In this document: in pieces, positions 53,795 to 62,441 of the stretch
How the letters are laid out: each line of letters begins with the position of its first letter
Numbering within the stretch: the first letter of the stretch is position 1
Assembly (NCBI GenBank): GCA_031363915.1
Contig: JANLVI010000013.1
Span: forward strand, 1-64,000
DNA length: 64,000 bases
Reading direction: 5' to 3'
Source: JANLVI01 sp031363915
GTDB taxonomy: Bacteria; Vulcanimicrobiota; Vulcanimicrobiia; Vulcanimicrobiales; Vulcanimicrobiaceae
Notes under the pieces: generated by a model
Database searches by the model: none
Seen by the model: the letters and a program-made list of their open reading frames with translations, nothing else
Told to the model about the DNA's origin: nothing
Program-made: the position numbers and the translations under genes

Positions 53795-54801
53795 CGGAGT
53801 GGAGCGAGCGCCATTCGGACGAGATCGACGACGAGCGCGGGGGAGACGTTGGTGCGCGCAGTTTTTTCCGCCTCGCCGATCGCCGCGAGCGCGCGCACGA
53901 GAACCGCCGGGTCGGCCGCCGGCAGTCGCGCGAGTTCTTCGCGCTGATCGGCGAGGAGCAGTGGGACATCGGCGCCGCCGACGGCAAGCGCAAGCCAATC
54001 GCGTGCGAGCATCTTGATCGTCCCCACACCGTCCTCGAGTGTCGGACGCGTCGCCCAAGTGCCGTCGGCAACATCGCCCCGCACTGCGGCGTAAAAATAG
54101 GCGATCGCCGCATCGCGCGTGCCGCCTTGACCGTCGTCCAGATATGCGCGTGCGCGCGCGGCGCTGCCTTGACCGATCGGCGCGGCACGCGCGGCATCCG
54201 CCTCACTCGCGCCGCCGCGCTTGAGAATCTCAGCGATCTCGATAAGATCGAGACGAGGGAATGCGACGTCGACCAGACGCGAGCGGATCGTCGCGAGCAG
54301 CCGGCCCGGTGCGTTTGCCGTCACGATCAGCAACACGCCCGCCGGCGGCTCTTCGAAAAATTTCAACAGCGCGTTTGCCGCCTCACGCGTGAAATCCGCA
54401 TCGCTCAAAATGAAGATCCGCTTCCCTCCCGCGTACGAGTGCAGCGAGAGCTGCCGTACGAGATCGCGCGCCGTCATCTCCGCGCTCTCGTGGAATCCCG
54501 AGCCGCCGTCGCGGTCGCCGATCTTGAGCGACCCTTCGGCAAGAAACAAGTCGGGATGCGTGCCGGTCTGCACGCGCGTGCAGCCCGTACAGTGGCTGCA
54601 GTATCCAAGCAGCGTGGGTTTGGGTGTCACGCACAAGAGCGACTGCGCGAGCAGCAGCGCGAACGTTTTCTTCCCCACCCCCTCATCGCCCGTGAACAGA
54701 TAGCCGTGCGCGAGCGTTGCAACAGCGAGGTGGCCGAAAAACGTGGTGGGGCCGGCGGCGCCGACCACATCGAAGATGCCGGTAATCCCCGCGCGGCTCA
54801 T
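53791..54801 (-). CDS. holB: DNA polymerase III delta-prime subunit
   Basis: Clamp-loader subunit, 336 residues. It has the AAA+ P-loop GDEGVGKKTF, a zinc site GYCSHCTGC, the DADFTREAANALLKFFEEPP segment (sensor and the E-EPP signature of delta-prime) and TIRSRLVDVAFPRL. The start overlaps tmk by 4 nt, the usual tmk-holB linkage. Confidence 0.93.
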   Translation of the reverse strand: MSRAGITGIFDVVGAAGPTTFFGHLAVATLAHGYLFTGDEGVGKKTFALLLAQSLLCVTPKPTLLGYCSHCTGCTRVQTGTHPDLFLAEGSLKIGDRDGGSGFHESAEMTARDLVRQLSLHSYAGGKRIFILSDADFTREAANALLKFFEEPPAGVLLIVTANAPGRLLATIRSRLVDVAFPRLDLIEIAEILKRGGASEADAARAAPIGQGSAARARAYLDDGQGGTRDAAIAYFYAAVRGDVADGTWATRPTLEDGVGTIKMLARDWLALAVGGADVPLLLADQREELARLPAADPAVLVRALAAIGEAEKTARTNVSPALVVDLVRMALAPLR

Positions 54802-55412
54802 ACCACAACCCGGCGAGCTTCGATCACACGCGATGCCTCGGCCGCGAGGACATCGGGTGGGAGCATCGCATCGAGCACCACGATGCGCGCGAACCGCTTT
54901 GCAAGTTCCAGATATCCAATTCGAACGCGAGCGTGAAAATCAAGCGACTCGCGTTCGAGTCGATCGGAGGTGCCACGCTGCTGCAGCCGCTCGCGGGATC
55001 GTTCGACCGGAAGATCGAGCAGAAAGGTCAGATCGGGCGCGATGCGGCGCGTCGCCGTGAGCGAGAGTTCGAGCAGCATCCCCACGTCGAGCCCCCGGCC
55101 GAAACCCTGATAGGCGATGGTCGCATCGAAAAATCGATCGCAGAGTACGAGGCGCCCCGCGCGGAGTGCGGGCGAGATGACGTCGGCGACCAGTTGGGCG
55201 CGTGAAGCGTTGATGAGAAGTGCCTCCGCCAGCGGGTCGATGGTGAGGTCGGGGTCGTAAAGAAAGATAGAACGTACGCGGTCACCGAGCGGCGTACCGC
55301 CCGGCTCGCGCGTGACGTGGATATCGATTTGGCGGTTGCGAAGGTCGGAGGCAAGCGTCGCGATAAGAGTCGACTTGCCGGAGCCCTCGACTCCCTCGAA
55401 GGTAATGAGCAC
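54798..55412 (-). CDS. tmk: Thymidylate kinase
   Basis: Converts dTMP to dTDP. The 204-residue protein has P-loop FEGVEGSGKST, the TREPGGTPLGD (DRX-type) motif, CDRFFDATIAYQGFGRG and the lid LQQRGTSDRLERESLDFH. The start codon is GTG. It is the first gene of tmk-holB-thioesterase. Confidence 0.95.
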   Translation of the reverse strand: MLITFEGVEGSGKSTLIATLASDLRNRQIDIHVTREPGGTPLGDRVRSIFLYDPDLTIDPLAEALLINASRAQLVADVISPALRAGRLVLCDRFFDATIAYQGFGRGLDVGMLLELSLTATRRIAPDLTFLLDLPVERSRERLQQRGTSDRLERESLDFHARVRIGYLELAKRFARIVVLDAMLPPDVLAAEASRVIEARRVVV

Positions 55413-55468
55413 CCGATAGGAGTTCTGCCCACCCGACGGTTTTGCTTTCGGATCGGGCGCATCGCACC

Positions 55469-56146
55469 ATGTTCAACGAAATCATGCGCGTGATTACGGG
55501 TCGTGGCGCCGAACGGCGGATACACGATCGTAAGAAAGTGCGCTTTCCGGTACGCGTGATTATCCCCGATCAGCCGACACTGCCGGCCGTCGGGATCGAG
55601 ATCAGCGAATCGGGATTCTCGTTCGTCGGCAAAGACGTCCCGGATCTCCCCGAACTCAACGTGCAGATCGAATTGCCGACCCGCTCGATCAGAGCGCGCG
55701 TCAAGGTCTCGCGCAACGACGCCGTCGTGCAAAACGGCGTTCAGTGGAAGATGCTCGCGGTCGCATTTGTCGGAATCCCGTCTGATGACTGGGATGCCGT
55801 TTATCGATTTATCAACGATACGGCCGAGCCCGATAATAAAGCAAAAGACGAACTCAAGAACAAGCTCTCGCAGGACGACGATGCCTACCGCCTCCTGCCT
55901 TTACAAACGCAAAAAGTAATCGTCCAGCATCTCGTCAATAGCAAACGCCTCATCGATCCGGGTCCACACGGAACACCGCTCTTGAAAATGAGCTACCTTG
56001 GAAGCCAGCGGAGATCTGCTGACCTCCAGGTGCACCGTTTTAAAGTCCATAGCCGCGTGAAAGTTCTCGACGAGATGATGCAGTACGATACGTTCTTTAG
56101 CGTGGACGACGCGGGGAACGTGACGCTCGAGGAAACGGGCCGCTAA
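55469..56146 (+). CDS. PilZ-domain protein
   Basis: The 225-residue protein has RRIHDRKKVRFPVRV and EISESGFSFVG, the RxxxR and D/NxSxxG halves of the c-di-GMP-binding PilZ motif (second half E-I-S-E-S-G here), then about 100 residues of unknown C-terminus. It may act as a c-di-GMP effector. Its stop interlocks with that of the convergent R3H ATPase (CTAA). Confidence 0.8.
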   Translation: MFNEIMRVITGRGAERRIHDRKKVRFPVRVIIPDQPTLPAVGIEISESGFSFVGKDVPDLPELNVQIELPTRSIRARVKVSRNDAVVQNGVQWKMLAVAFVGIPSDDWDAVYRFINDTAEPDNKAKDELKNKLSQDDDAYRLLPLQTQKVIVQHLVNSKRLIDPGPHGTPLLKMSYLGSQRRSADLQVHRFKVHSRVKVLDEMMQYDTFFSVDDAGNVTLEETGR

Positions 56147-57738
56147 ACGTCCGATCCCTTATAGAGCCGCACGCGGCGGTTCGGTTCGAGGCCGGTGCTG
56201 CGCGACTGCACGCGGTAGCGTTCGGCGAGTTGATGCTGCATGCGGCGGACGTACGACGTCTGGGGTGAGAGTTCGACCGGTTTCTGATCGAGTAGCACCT
56301 GGTAGACGGCTTCTTCTGCTTCGCGGATCGCGATGTCTTCGGTATCGATCGAGGGCAGGTTGAAGACGTCTTTGAGTGCGTGCTGGATTTGCGCGGTCGT
56401 ATCGGTTTTGATCGAGACGATCGGCACGTTCTCCGCCGCGATCGTTTTGAGGCGCGCAGACTCTTTGCGCTCCATTGCTTTGTGTACGAGCACGACGTCG
56501 GCTTCATCCCACTTGCGGGCGATCGTCGCGTTGACGCGCAGGTTATGGATGGCGCGTTCGATCTTGTTGCGCGAGACGCCATAGGGGAAGATCGCGACGG
56601 GGCGTTCGTCGATTGCGACTTCGCCGCCGCCCATTCCGAAGAGCATCTGTTCTTCGCGCATCTGATCCATCGGCTCGCCGGATGCGGAACGCGAGAGCTT
56701 TCCGGGGACCGCTTCGGGGTTGGCTTCCTGAATGACCGTGACACTGCCGGCGGCAGTCCGCTGACGTACTTCAGGCTGCGGTGAATAGCCGCGCAAGAGG
56801 GCGTCGACGACTTCACCGACGTTGGTGTGAATCGCAAGGCGGTCGCGGTCTTGGATCTCGATCAGCACTTCGAACGTCGGCGGCGCTTTGCGCTCGAGGA
56901 CGGTCTTGCGGGTGCCGCGACGACGCGCTTCCTCATCGGAGAGCGTGACGGCGCTGATGCCGCCCATGAGGTCCGAGAGCGTCGGATTCATGAGTAAGTT
57001 TTCGAGCGTCTGACCGTGTGCCGTGCCGATGAGCTGCACGCCGCGCTCGGCGATCGTGCGCGCGGCAAGCGCCTCGGCCTCGGTGCCGATTTCGTCGATC
57101 ACGATGATCTGCGGCATGTGGTTTTCCACCGCCTCGATCATCACGTTGTGTTGGAGCGCAGGATCGGAGACCGGCATGCGTCGCGCATGACCGATTCCTG
57201 GGTGCGGGACGTCGCCGTCGCCGGCAATTTCGTTCGACGTATCGACGATCACGACGCGCTTGCGATCTTCGCTGAGCACGCGCGCGCATTCACGCAACAT
57301 CGTCGTTTTGCCGACGCCCGGACGGCCGAGCAAGCAGATCGATTTACCACTGCGGATCACATCGAGAATAATATCGATGGTTCCGTACACCGCGCGGCCC
57401 ACGCGACACGTGAGACCCACGATCTTCCCCGTCCGATTGCGGATCGCGCTGATGCGATGCAGCGTTTTCTCAATACCGGCGCGGTTGTCCGCACCGAACG
57501 GAGAAAGCCGCGAGGCAACGTGTGCGATGTCTTCATGTGTGACACCGACGTCGCTCAAGAAGACGAAATCGTCTTCGAATCGCGCTTCAGGCGGCCGACC
57601 CAGATCCAGCACGACTTCGATCACCGAGATGATGTTCGGAAGCCGCACGAGCGCTTGTCTGATCGGGAGGGGGAAGATGTCGAGAAGCTGCGTCAGCTCC
57701 GAATTCGGTGAGAAAGACTCGGCGTTAACGGCCAACAC
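56143..57738 (-). CDS. SpoIIIAA/ycf45-like AAA ATPase with C-terminal R3H domain
   Basis: The 531-residue protein has a central ATPase (about 100-330): P-loop GRPGVGKTT, the Walker-B-like QIIVIDEIGTEAEA, and AHGQTLENLLMNPTLSDLMGG, as in the ycf45/SpoIIIAA-related family. A C-terminal R3H nucleic-acid-binding motif (RRMQHQLAERYRVQSRSTG) ends the protein. GTG start with TGAGGA upstream. Relatives occur in cyanobacteria and plastids; the role is poorly known, probably RNA/DNA-linked. A structured leader precedes it. Confidence 0.88.
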   Translation of the reverse strand: MLAVNAESFSPNSELTQLLDIFPLPIRQALVRLPNIISVIEVVLDLGRPPEARFEDDFVFLSDVGVTHEDIAHVASRLSPFGADNRAGIEKTLHRISAIRNRTGKIVGLTCRVGRAVYGTIDIILDVIRSGKSICLLGRPGVGKTTMLRECARVLSEDRKRVVIVDTSNEIAGDGDVPHPGIGHARRMPVSDPALQHNVMIEAVENHMPQIIVIDEIGTEAEALAARTIAERGVQLIGTAHGQTLENLLMNPTLSDLMGGISAVTLSDEEARRRGTRKTVLERKAPPTFEVLIEIQDRDRLAIHTNVGEVVDALLRGYSPQPEVRQRTAAGSVTVIQEANPEAVPGKLSRSASGEPMDQMREEQMLFGMGGGEVAIDERPVAIFPYGVSRNKIERAIHNLRVNATIARKWDEADVVLVHKAMERKESARLKTIAAENVPIVSIKTDTTAQIQHALKDVFNLPSIDTEDIAIREAEEAVYQVLLDQKPVELSPQTSYVRRMQHQLAERYRVQSRSTGLEPNRRVRLYKGSDV

Positions 57739-57758
57739 TCGTCCTCATTTTCCAGCGT

Positions 57759-57831
57759 TCGGTGTCCTAATCCCCAGGGGCACCGACGGAGAGAACCCTT
57801 CCGGCGCTTTCCGTCTGGTCCCTTTAACCAG
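57759..57831 (-). ncRNA. Structured 5' leader of the R3H ATPase mRNA, possible cis-regulatory RNA
   Basis: On the minus strand three helices abut almost end to end: CTGGT/ACCAG (57827-57831 with 57815-57819), GACGGA/TCCGTC (57810-57815 with 57785-57790) and TCGGTG/CACCGA (57781-57786 with 57759-57764), the last enclosing a CCCC/GGGG turn. The block ends 20 nt before the GTG. I recognise no known riboswitch class. The rest of the gap (57832-58084) shows only the promoter at 58015 and no gene I can support. Confidence 0.4.
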
Positions 57832-58014
57832 TTGTCGGTCGTTTGAATCCTGACGCGTAGGCGATCGCCATTCTTACTGCCTGCGGAGCGGGAACATCAT
57901 TTTACGCGCTTCCTTGCAACAGCGACATCGAAAATGCAACGCGTTCGACCAACTCGACCAAAACGTGCGCAATAATTTTACATCCGCGTCCGATGGGGAC
58001 CATCGAACGAGGGC

Positions 58015-58043
58015 GGAACTTCGGCGCGGTTCGACGGTTCTAA
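58015..58043 (+). promoter_or_regulatory. ECF/sigma-E-like promoter
   Basis: GGAACTT (58015-58021), 15 nt, then GTTCTAA (58037-58043) matches the extracytoplasmic-stress consensus GGAACTT-N15/16-TCTAA closely. It would start a transcript about 40 nt before the GTG at 58085. Confidence 0.5.
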
Positions 58044-58084
58044 GTTTCTACGCACCTGTGATCCCCCCCGTTAAGGAGTATACC

Positions 58085-58288
58085 GTGGATGTAAAAGACA
58101 GCAAAGGTACGACGACCTGGCCCGAGCTCGCCGAAGGCTTGTATAGTTTCTTGACCGGCCGCGGCGCAACGATCGAATATCATTTCGATCATATGGAGAT
58201 CGGCGTACCGAGCTCGGCGCATGCAGATGCGACGCGCGCCACGTGGCACATAAACGGAGCGATGAAAATCCGCACGTCGGAGAAGTAG
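58085..58288 (+). CDS. Small protein, 67 residues
   Basis: GTG start preceded by TTAAGGAGT (58071-58079), an excellent ribosome site. The product (VDVKDSKGTTTWPELAEGLY...) is soluble and mixed alpha/beta with a HIS/ASP-containing middle (EYHFDHMEIGV). I do not recognise it. It is probably cotranscribed with the next gene 3 nt downstream from the ECF-like promoter. Confidence 0.6.
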   Translation: MDVKDSKGTTTWPELAEGLYSFLTGRGATIEYHFDHMEIGVPSSAHADATRATWHINGAMKIRTSEK

Positions 58289-58291
58289 ATC

Positions 58292-58594
58292 GTGATCGAC
58301 ATCGCGGCCCGGCTCGACGTCGTGCTTGCTGACGGGCTGAAGCTACGGATCGACGGGCACGGCCGCGACATCGATGTCCGCATCAGCGGCGACCCGGCGG
58401 GAATCGTGCGGACGTTGATGGGAGCGCGAAAGACACTCCCGCTGCTACGAGCAGCGACGGTCATGCTCGCCAAAGCCGGCATCGAAGCCACGCTCTACGC
58501 GGGAGACCGCGCGATCGGAAAGATCGGTCGCGACGTCGAGTCGGACGGCGCGGCGAAAATGCTTGGCATACTTCACGCTCGAATCGGGCTTTGA
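58292..58594 (+). CDS. Hypothetical protein, 100 residues
   Basis: GTG start 3 nt after the previous stop; the TGA overlaps the next ATG (TGATG). The sequence (IDIAARLDVVLADGLKLRI... AATVMLAKAGIEATLYAGDR) suggests a small alpha/beta domain; the middle and ends repeat R-I-D-G / K-I-G-R-D-V type strands. The function is unknown. The tight coupling makes it part of a three-gene unit with the oxidoreductase. Confidence 0.6.
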   Translation: MIDIAARLDVVLADGLKLRIDGHGRDIDVRISGDPAGIVRTLMGARKTLPLLRAATVMLAKAGIEATLYAGDRAIGKIGRDVESDGAAKMLGILHARIGL

Positions 58595-60063
58595 TGCACG
58601 TTCTGGTTACCGGAGCCACGGGGTATATCGGCGGTCGTCTGATCCCGACGATGGTCGCGGCGGGGTATGCGGTCCGCGCCCTTGCACGCGAGCCCGAACG
58701 TCTAGCCGGACGCTTTGCCGGTATTGAAATCGTCCGCGGCGATGCCTTCGATGCCGCATCGGTTCGCGCGGCGCTCGAAGGCATCGACGTCGCGTACTAT
58801 CTCATTCACTCGATGACCGAGGCGCACGGCGACTTCGCCCAAAGCGATCGCGAGGCGGCGCGCATTTTTGGCGCGGCGGCGCGCGCGGCCGGGGTCGCGC
58901 GCATTATCTACCTCGGCGGACTCGGGCAAGAGGGGACGGGACTGTCGGTTCACCTACGCAGCCGTCACGAGGTCGGGGCGATTTTGCGCGAGAGCGGCGT
59001 TCCTGTGACCGAATTCCGCGCAGCGATGATCGTCGGATCGGGCAGCGCATCCTTCGAGATGATGCGCTATCTGACCGATCGATTGCCCGTGATGATCGCA
59101 CCGAAGTGGGTCGCAACACGCTCGCAGCCCATTCTCGTCACCGACGTCATCGCGTACTTGCTCGAGACGCTTGAACGCCCCGAGACGGCCGGAAAGATCT
59201 ACGAAATCGGCGGGGCCGATATCATGACGTACAAGCAGATGATGAAACGCTACGCGGCGTTGCGCGGCCTTAGTCGCCATCTCCTGGTCGTGCCGTTTTT
59301 CACACCGCGCCTGTCCTCGTATTGGGTGCATTTCGTCACGCCGATCCCGGCGGCGATCGCACGACCACTGATCGATGGTCTTCACAACGAGGTGATCGTC
59401 CACGACGATGCCGCGCGACGCGATTTCTCCGTCGTCCCCGTCGGTTACGACGAGGCCGTGCGGCGCGCGCTCGATCGCTACGCCTCGACAGGCCCGGCGA
59501 CCACGTGGTTCGACGCCTACGACGTGCGTACGTTGCCGAGCGAATTTGCCGGCCTCACCCAGGGAATGCTCATCGACCGCCGCGCCCGCACGGCTCACGT
59601 CTCGCAACACGCGCTGTTCTCGGTCTTTACAAGCTTAGGCGGCACGCGCGGCTGGCTGTATGCCGACTCACTCTGGGAGATTCGCGGCGTCCTCGATCGC
59701 CTCGTGGGCGGCTTCGGCACGCGTCGCGGCCGCCGCTCGGCAACCGATCTGCGCGTCGGCGATGCGGTCGATTTTTGGCGCGTAGAAGCGTATCGACCGG
59801 ATTCGCTGCTGCGGTTACGTGCCGAAATGAAGCTGCCGGGCAAAGCCTGGCTGCAATTCGAGACGGTCGAGAACGACGATGGCCAAGTAAGCTTACGTCA
59901 AACAGCGTTTTTTGAGCCGCAAGGTATCTTCGGTTATCTCTACTGGTATAGCGTTATGCCGTTCCACGAATTGATCTTCGGGAACATGGCAAAGCGAATC
60001 GTCGAGGAAGCCATTTTGATCGATAATGCAAAGGCGCGCGGCGGAGCGGCAGTTACGGCGTGA
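58594..60063 (+). CDS. NAD(P)-binding atypical SDR with C-terminal DUF2867-like domain
   Basis: The 489-residue protein has an N-terminal Rossmann domain with VTGATGYIGGRLIPTMV (TGxxGxxG) and YYLIHSMTEAHGDF. A C-terminal domain (about 310-480) contains LWEIRGVLDRLVGGFGTRRG and DFWRVEAYRPDSLLRLRAEM, the arrangement of atypical SDRs fused to DUF2867. It is probably a quinone- or sugar-type reductase of unknown substrate. The ATG lies within TGATG, overlapping the previous stop. Confidence 0.85.
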   Translation: MHVLVTGATGYIGGRLIPTMVAAGYAVRALAREPERLAGRFAGIEIVRGDAFDAASVRAALEGIDVAYYLIHSMTEAHGDFAQSDREAARIFGAAARAAGVARIIYLGGLGQEGTGLSVHLRSRHEVGAILRESGVPVTEFRAAMIVGSGSASFEMMRYLTDRLPVMIAPKWVATRSQPILVTDVIAYLLETLERPETAGKIYEIGGADIMTYKQMMKRYAALRGLSRHLLVVPFFTPRLSSYWVHFVTPIPAAIARPLIDGLHNEVIVHDDAARRDFSVVPVGYDEAVRRALDRYASTGPATTWFDAYDVRTLPSEFAGLTQGMLIDRRARTAHVSQHALFSVFTSLGGTRGWLYADSLWEIRGVLDRLVGGFGTRRGRRSATDLRVGDAVDFWRVEAYRPDSLLRLRAEMKLPGKAWLQFETVENDDGQVSLRQTAFFEPQGIFGYLYWYSVMPFHELIFGNMAKRIVEEAILIDNAKARGGAAVTA

Positions 60064-60077
60064 CCGACGGACGGCGA

Positions 60078-60482
60078 TTACGAATCGGTTGGCTTCGGTA
60101 AGGGCACTTTGGCGAGCGTTACGATCGTGTTCGCGTCGATTTGGAAACGCAGTTGCGACGCGTCCCCGGCCGATCGGGAACGACGTATCGCACGCGGATC
60201 GACTCTTTTGGCGAGAGACGTCCGGGCGCTTCGGTCGTCTTCGCACCGACGAACGGACCGCGATAATCCATTTCGACCTTACTCTGGTCGTCGAGGAAAA
60301 GAGTCGTGCGGAAATTCGGCATAATCGGAATGACGGACGGATTCGATCTTATCGATCCGAATATTTGCCCCGCCGTATTTCACGTAAATGCCGATTTTCG
60401 AATCGACGAATTGCACTTGTTCGCCCGCACCGGCGGGCACGAGCAGAGCGCAGAGGGCGAGGGCCGCAAAGAAGCTTTTCAT
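60078..60482 (-). pseudogene. Secreted small protein gene with two frameshifts
   Basis: Reading leftward from ATG 60482, one frame gives a signal peptide (KSFFAALALCALLVPAGAG) and VQFVDSKIGIYVKYGGANIR. The reading then makes sense only in a second frame (PNFRTTLFLDDQSKVEMDYR, FVGAKTTEAPGRLSPKESIR). It returns to the first frame for LRFQIDANTIVTLAKVPLPK before a TAA at 60078-60080. Two compensating frameshifts, near 60310 and near 60170, are needed. It is either a recent pseudogene or has sequence errors. The family is unknown. Confidence 0.5.
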
Positions 60483-60555
60483 GCTCGCATTTTCTCAACG
60501 CGAACATTTCTTTTGCCTTCCCCGGTCGACAATTAACGAACTTACACGAAGGCAA

Positions 60556-60738
60556 CTACGACGATGGAGTGCGACCGACACGTTCGATGGATACGATCGG
60601 CACCGAGCGGAGGGGCTGCGCATCCCGCAACGTGTCGAATGCCCCGAAAAAGCCGACAAACGCGCCGTTCATGAGAACCGAGGCCGCAATCGCGCGACGC
60701 CACCGGATTCGATCGAGAGAATCATCTACGACGTTCAT
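60556..60738 (-). CDS. Small single-helix membrane protein resembling a TonB N-terminus
   Basis: The ATG at 60738 is preceded by GGGGGTGA with 4-nt spacing. The 60-residue product has a basic cytoplasmic start, one helix (AIAASVLMNGAFVGFFGAF), then DTLRDAQPLRSVPIVSIERV. The layout resembles the membrane anchor of TonB-type energy transducers but ends before any proline-rich or TonB C-terminal domain. It may be a truncated transducer. Confidence 0.5.
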   Translation of the reverse strand: MNVVDDSLDRIRWRRAIAASVLMNGAFVGFFGAFDTLRDAQPLRSVPIVSIERVGRTPSS

Positions 60739-60793
60739 GCGCTCACCCCCGACGTCTCCCTTAGACAGCGAGCGCCGAAAAACCACTCGGGGC

Positions 60794-62338
60794 TTACGCG
60801 CCGATGACGACACGTATCTGCTTGAGTTCCGAATCGTACGGACCTTGCATCTTCACACCGGCGCGTTTTTCGAGATCGAGGTAGTCGATGATTTCTTTGG
60901 TGATGACTTCGCCCGGTGAAATCACCGGAATTCCCGGCGGATACGGCGTGATGACCTCGGCACATACGCGCCCCGCGCTCGTCTTGAATTTCACGATTTC
61001 CGTGTCGGCCAAAAACGCTTCGCGCGGCGAGAGGCGGATTTCCGGAATCTTCGGCAGTTTGTACGTGCCGGTTTTGAGGCGGCGTTCGAGGACGCCTGAG
61101 GGCGAGAACACGTCGATCGGACGATCTTCGCGCGCGAGTTCTTTTACGCCGTAGACCAGACGGTCTGCGGCTTCTTGCGTTGTACCGATCGTGTAGAGCG
61201 CAAGCGTGTTGAAGAGGTCCGCGAGTTCGCACTGCACGTTGTAGCGGCGCCGCAGAATCTCTTCTGCTTCGTAGCCCGTATAGCCGAGGTTCTTCACGGT
61301 GATCGTCACCTTGGTCGGATCGAGATCGAAAACGCCGGGGCGGCCTTCGAGTTCGTCTCCGAAGCAGTACACGCCGCTGATTTCGTTGAGGCGGCGGCGT
61401 GTGTCGTTTGCGATCTCGATCGTGCGCGAGAGCAGCGCGCGACCTTCGATTGCGGCCTGGCGGCGCGCGACGTCGAGCGAGGCGACCATAACCAAGTTTG
61501 GTGAGGTGGAGAGAAAGAGTTTGTAGACAGCTTTGAGCCGGTCGCGTTTGATGCGGGGACCTTGCACGTGCAGCATCGCGGTCTGCGACATCGAGCCGAG
61601 CATCTTGTGCGTCGAATTGATGCACATATCCGCACCGGCTTGCATTGCTGACTGCGGCAGCGCCGGATGGAAATGGAAGTGCGGGCCCCAGGCCTCATCG
61701 ACAAGCAGTGGCACGCCGTGCTCGTGTGCGACGGCCGCGATGCCTTCGAGGTCGGCAGCTACGCCGTAATAGGTCGGGCTCACGACGTAGACCGCCTTGA
61801 CGTCGGGATGCTCGGCAAGCGTGCGACGCACGGTTTCCGGTGTCACCGTGTGATCCATGTGCAGCGCCTCGTCGACCTCGGGCTGCATGTAGACCGGGAA
61901 CGCGCCCGACATGACGAGCGCACCCATCGCGGATTTGTGCGAGTTGCGCGGCAGGGCGACTTTGTCGCCCTGGTTGAGCGCGGTCATGAGCATACACTGG
62001 TTGCCGCTCGTCGATCCGTTGATCAGGAAGAACGTTTGCTCTGCACCGAAGGCCTCGGCCGCTAGCTCCTGCGCTTCGACGAGCGGCCCTTCGGGCTGCA
62101 AGAGGTCGTCGAGCCCGCGGATCTGCGTCAGGTCGATCGAGAGCACGTTGTCTCCGACGAACTCGCGGAAGGCGCGGTCCATCCCGATGCCCTGCTTGTG
62201 GCCGGGGGTGTGGAACGGAATGACGCCCTGGTCGACATAGTCGAGCAGCACTTGAAAATAGGGCGTTCGCGTCTGGTCGAGACCCGACGCCTTGGTCTTG
62301 CCGTTGGCCGCATACTGCGACCGCGTCCGCGTCTCCAA
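60794..62338 (-). CDS. Orn/Lys/Arg decarboxylase, probable arginine decarboxylase
   Basis: The 514-residue fold-type I PLP enzyme has FHTPGHKQG near the N-terminus, INGSTSGNQ, LVDEAWGPHFHFHP and the PLP lysine in NSTHKMLGSM, with a C-terminal domain containing PPGIPVISPGEVI. The layout matches the Gram-positive/cyanobacterial group (SpeA/Cad-like). It makes a polyamine precursor; the exact substrate is not proven. The frame starts with TTG, 10 nt after a perfect TATAAT, so the mRNA may be nearly leaderless. Confidence 0.93.
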   Translation of the reverse strand: METRTRSQYAANGKTKASGLDQTRTPYFQVLLDYVDQGVIPFHTPGHKQGIGMDRAFREFVGDNVLSIDLTQIRGLDDLLQPEGPLVEAQELAAEAFGAEQTFFLINGSTSGNQCMLMTALNQGDKVALPRNSHKSAMGALVMSGAFPVYMQPEVDEALHMDHTVTPETVRRTLAEHPDVKAVYVVSPTYYGVAADLEGIAAVAHEHGVPLLVDEAWGPHFHFHPALPQSAMQAGADMCINSTHKMLGSMSQTAMLHVQGPRIKRDRLKAVYKLFLSTSPNLVMVASLDVARRQAAIEGRALLSRTIEIANDTRRRLNEISGVYCFGDELEGRPGVFDLDPTKVTITVKNLGYTGYEAEEILRRRYNVQCELADLFNTLALYTIGTTQEAADRLVYGVKELAREDRPIDVFSPSGVLERRLKTGTYKLPKIPEIRLSPREAFLADTEIVKFKTSAGRVCAEVITPYPPGIPVISPGEVITKEIIDYLDLEKRAGVKMQGPYDSELKQIRVVIGA

Positions 62339-62348
62339 AACGAGCCGA

Positions 62349-62354
62349 ATTATA
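62349..62354 (-). promoter_or_regulatory. Consensus -10 box of the decarboxylase gene
   Basis: TATAAT on the minus strand ends 10 nt before the TTG start at 62338; no -35 consensus is seen 17 nt upstream. A transcript would carry a leader of only about 3-4 nt. Confidence 0.5.
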
Positions 62355-62441
62355 GCACGCGCAGAAGCGTTTTTACGATGCTTTTCACCCGTACTTTTTC
62401 ATCACCACTCTCGCTTGCGCTCCTGCGTGCCGGCCGCGAGC

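Noticed and set aside
57914..58084. Upstream extension of the 67-residue gene
   Set aside because: The strong ribosome site and ECF-like promoter lie inside this stretch, so translation begins at 58085.
62378..62441. Signal-peptide-like start (MLFTRTFSSPLSLALL)
   Set aside because: It is out of frame with the membrane protein segments that follow and has no ribosome site.
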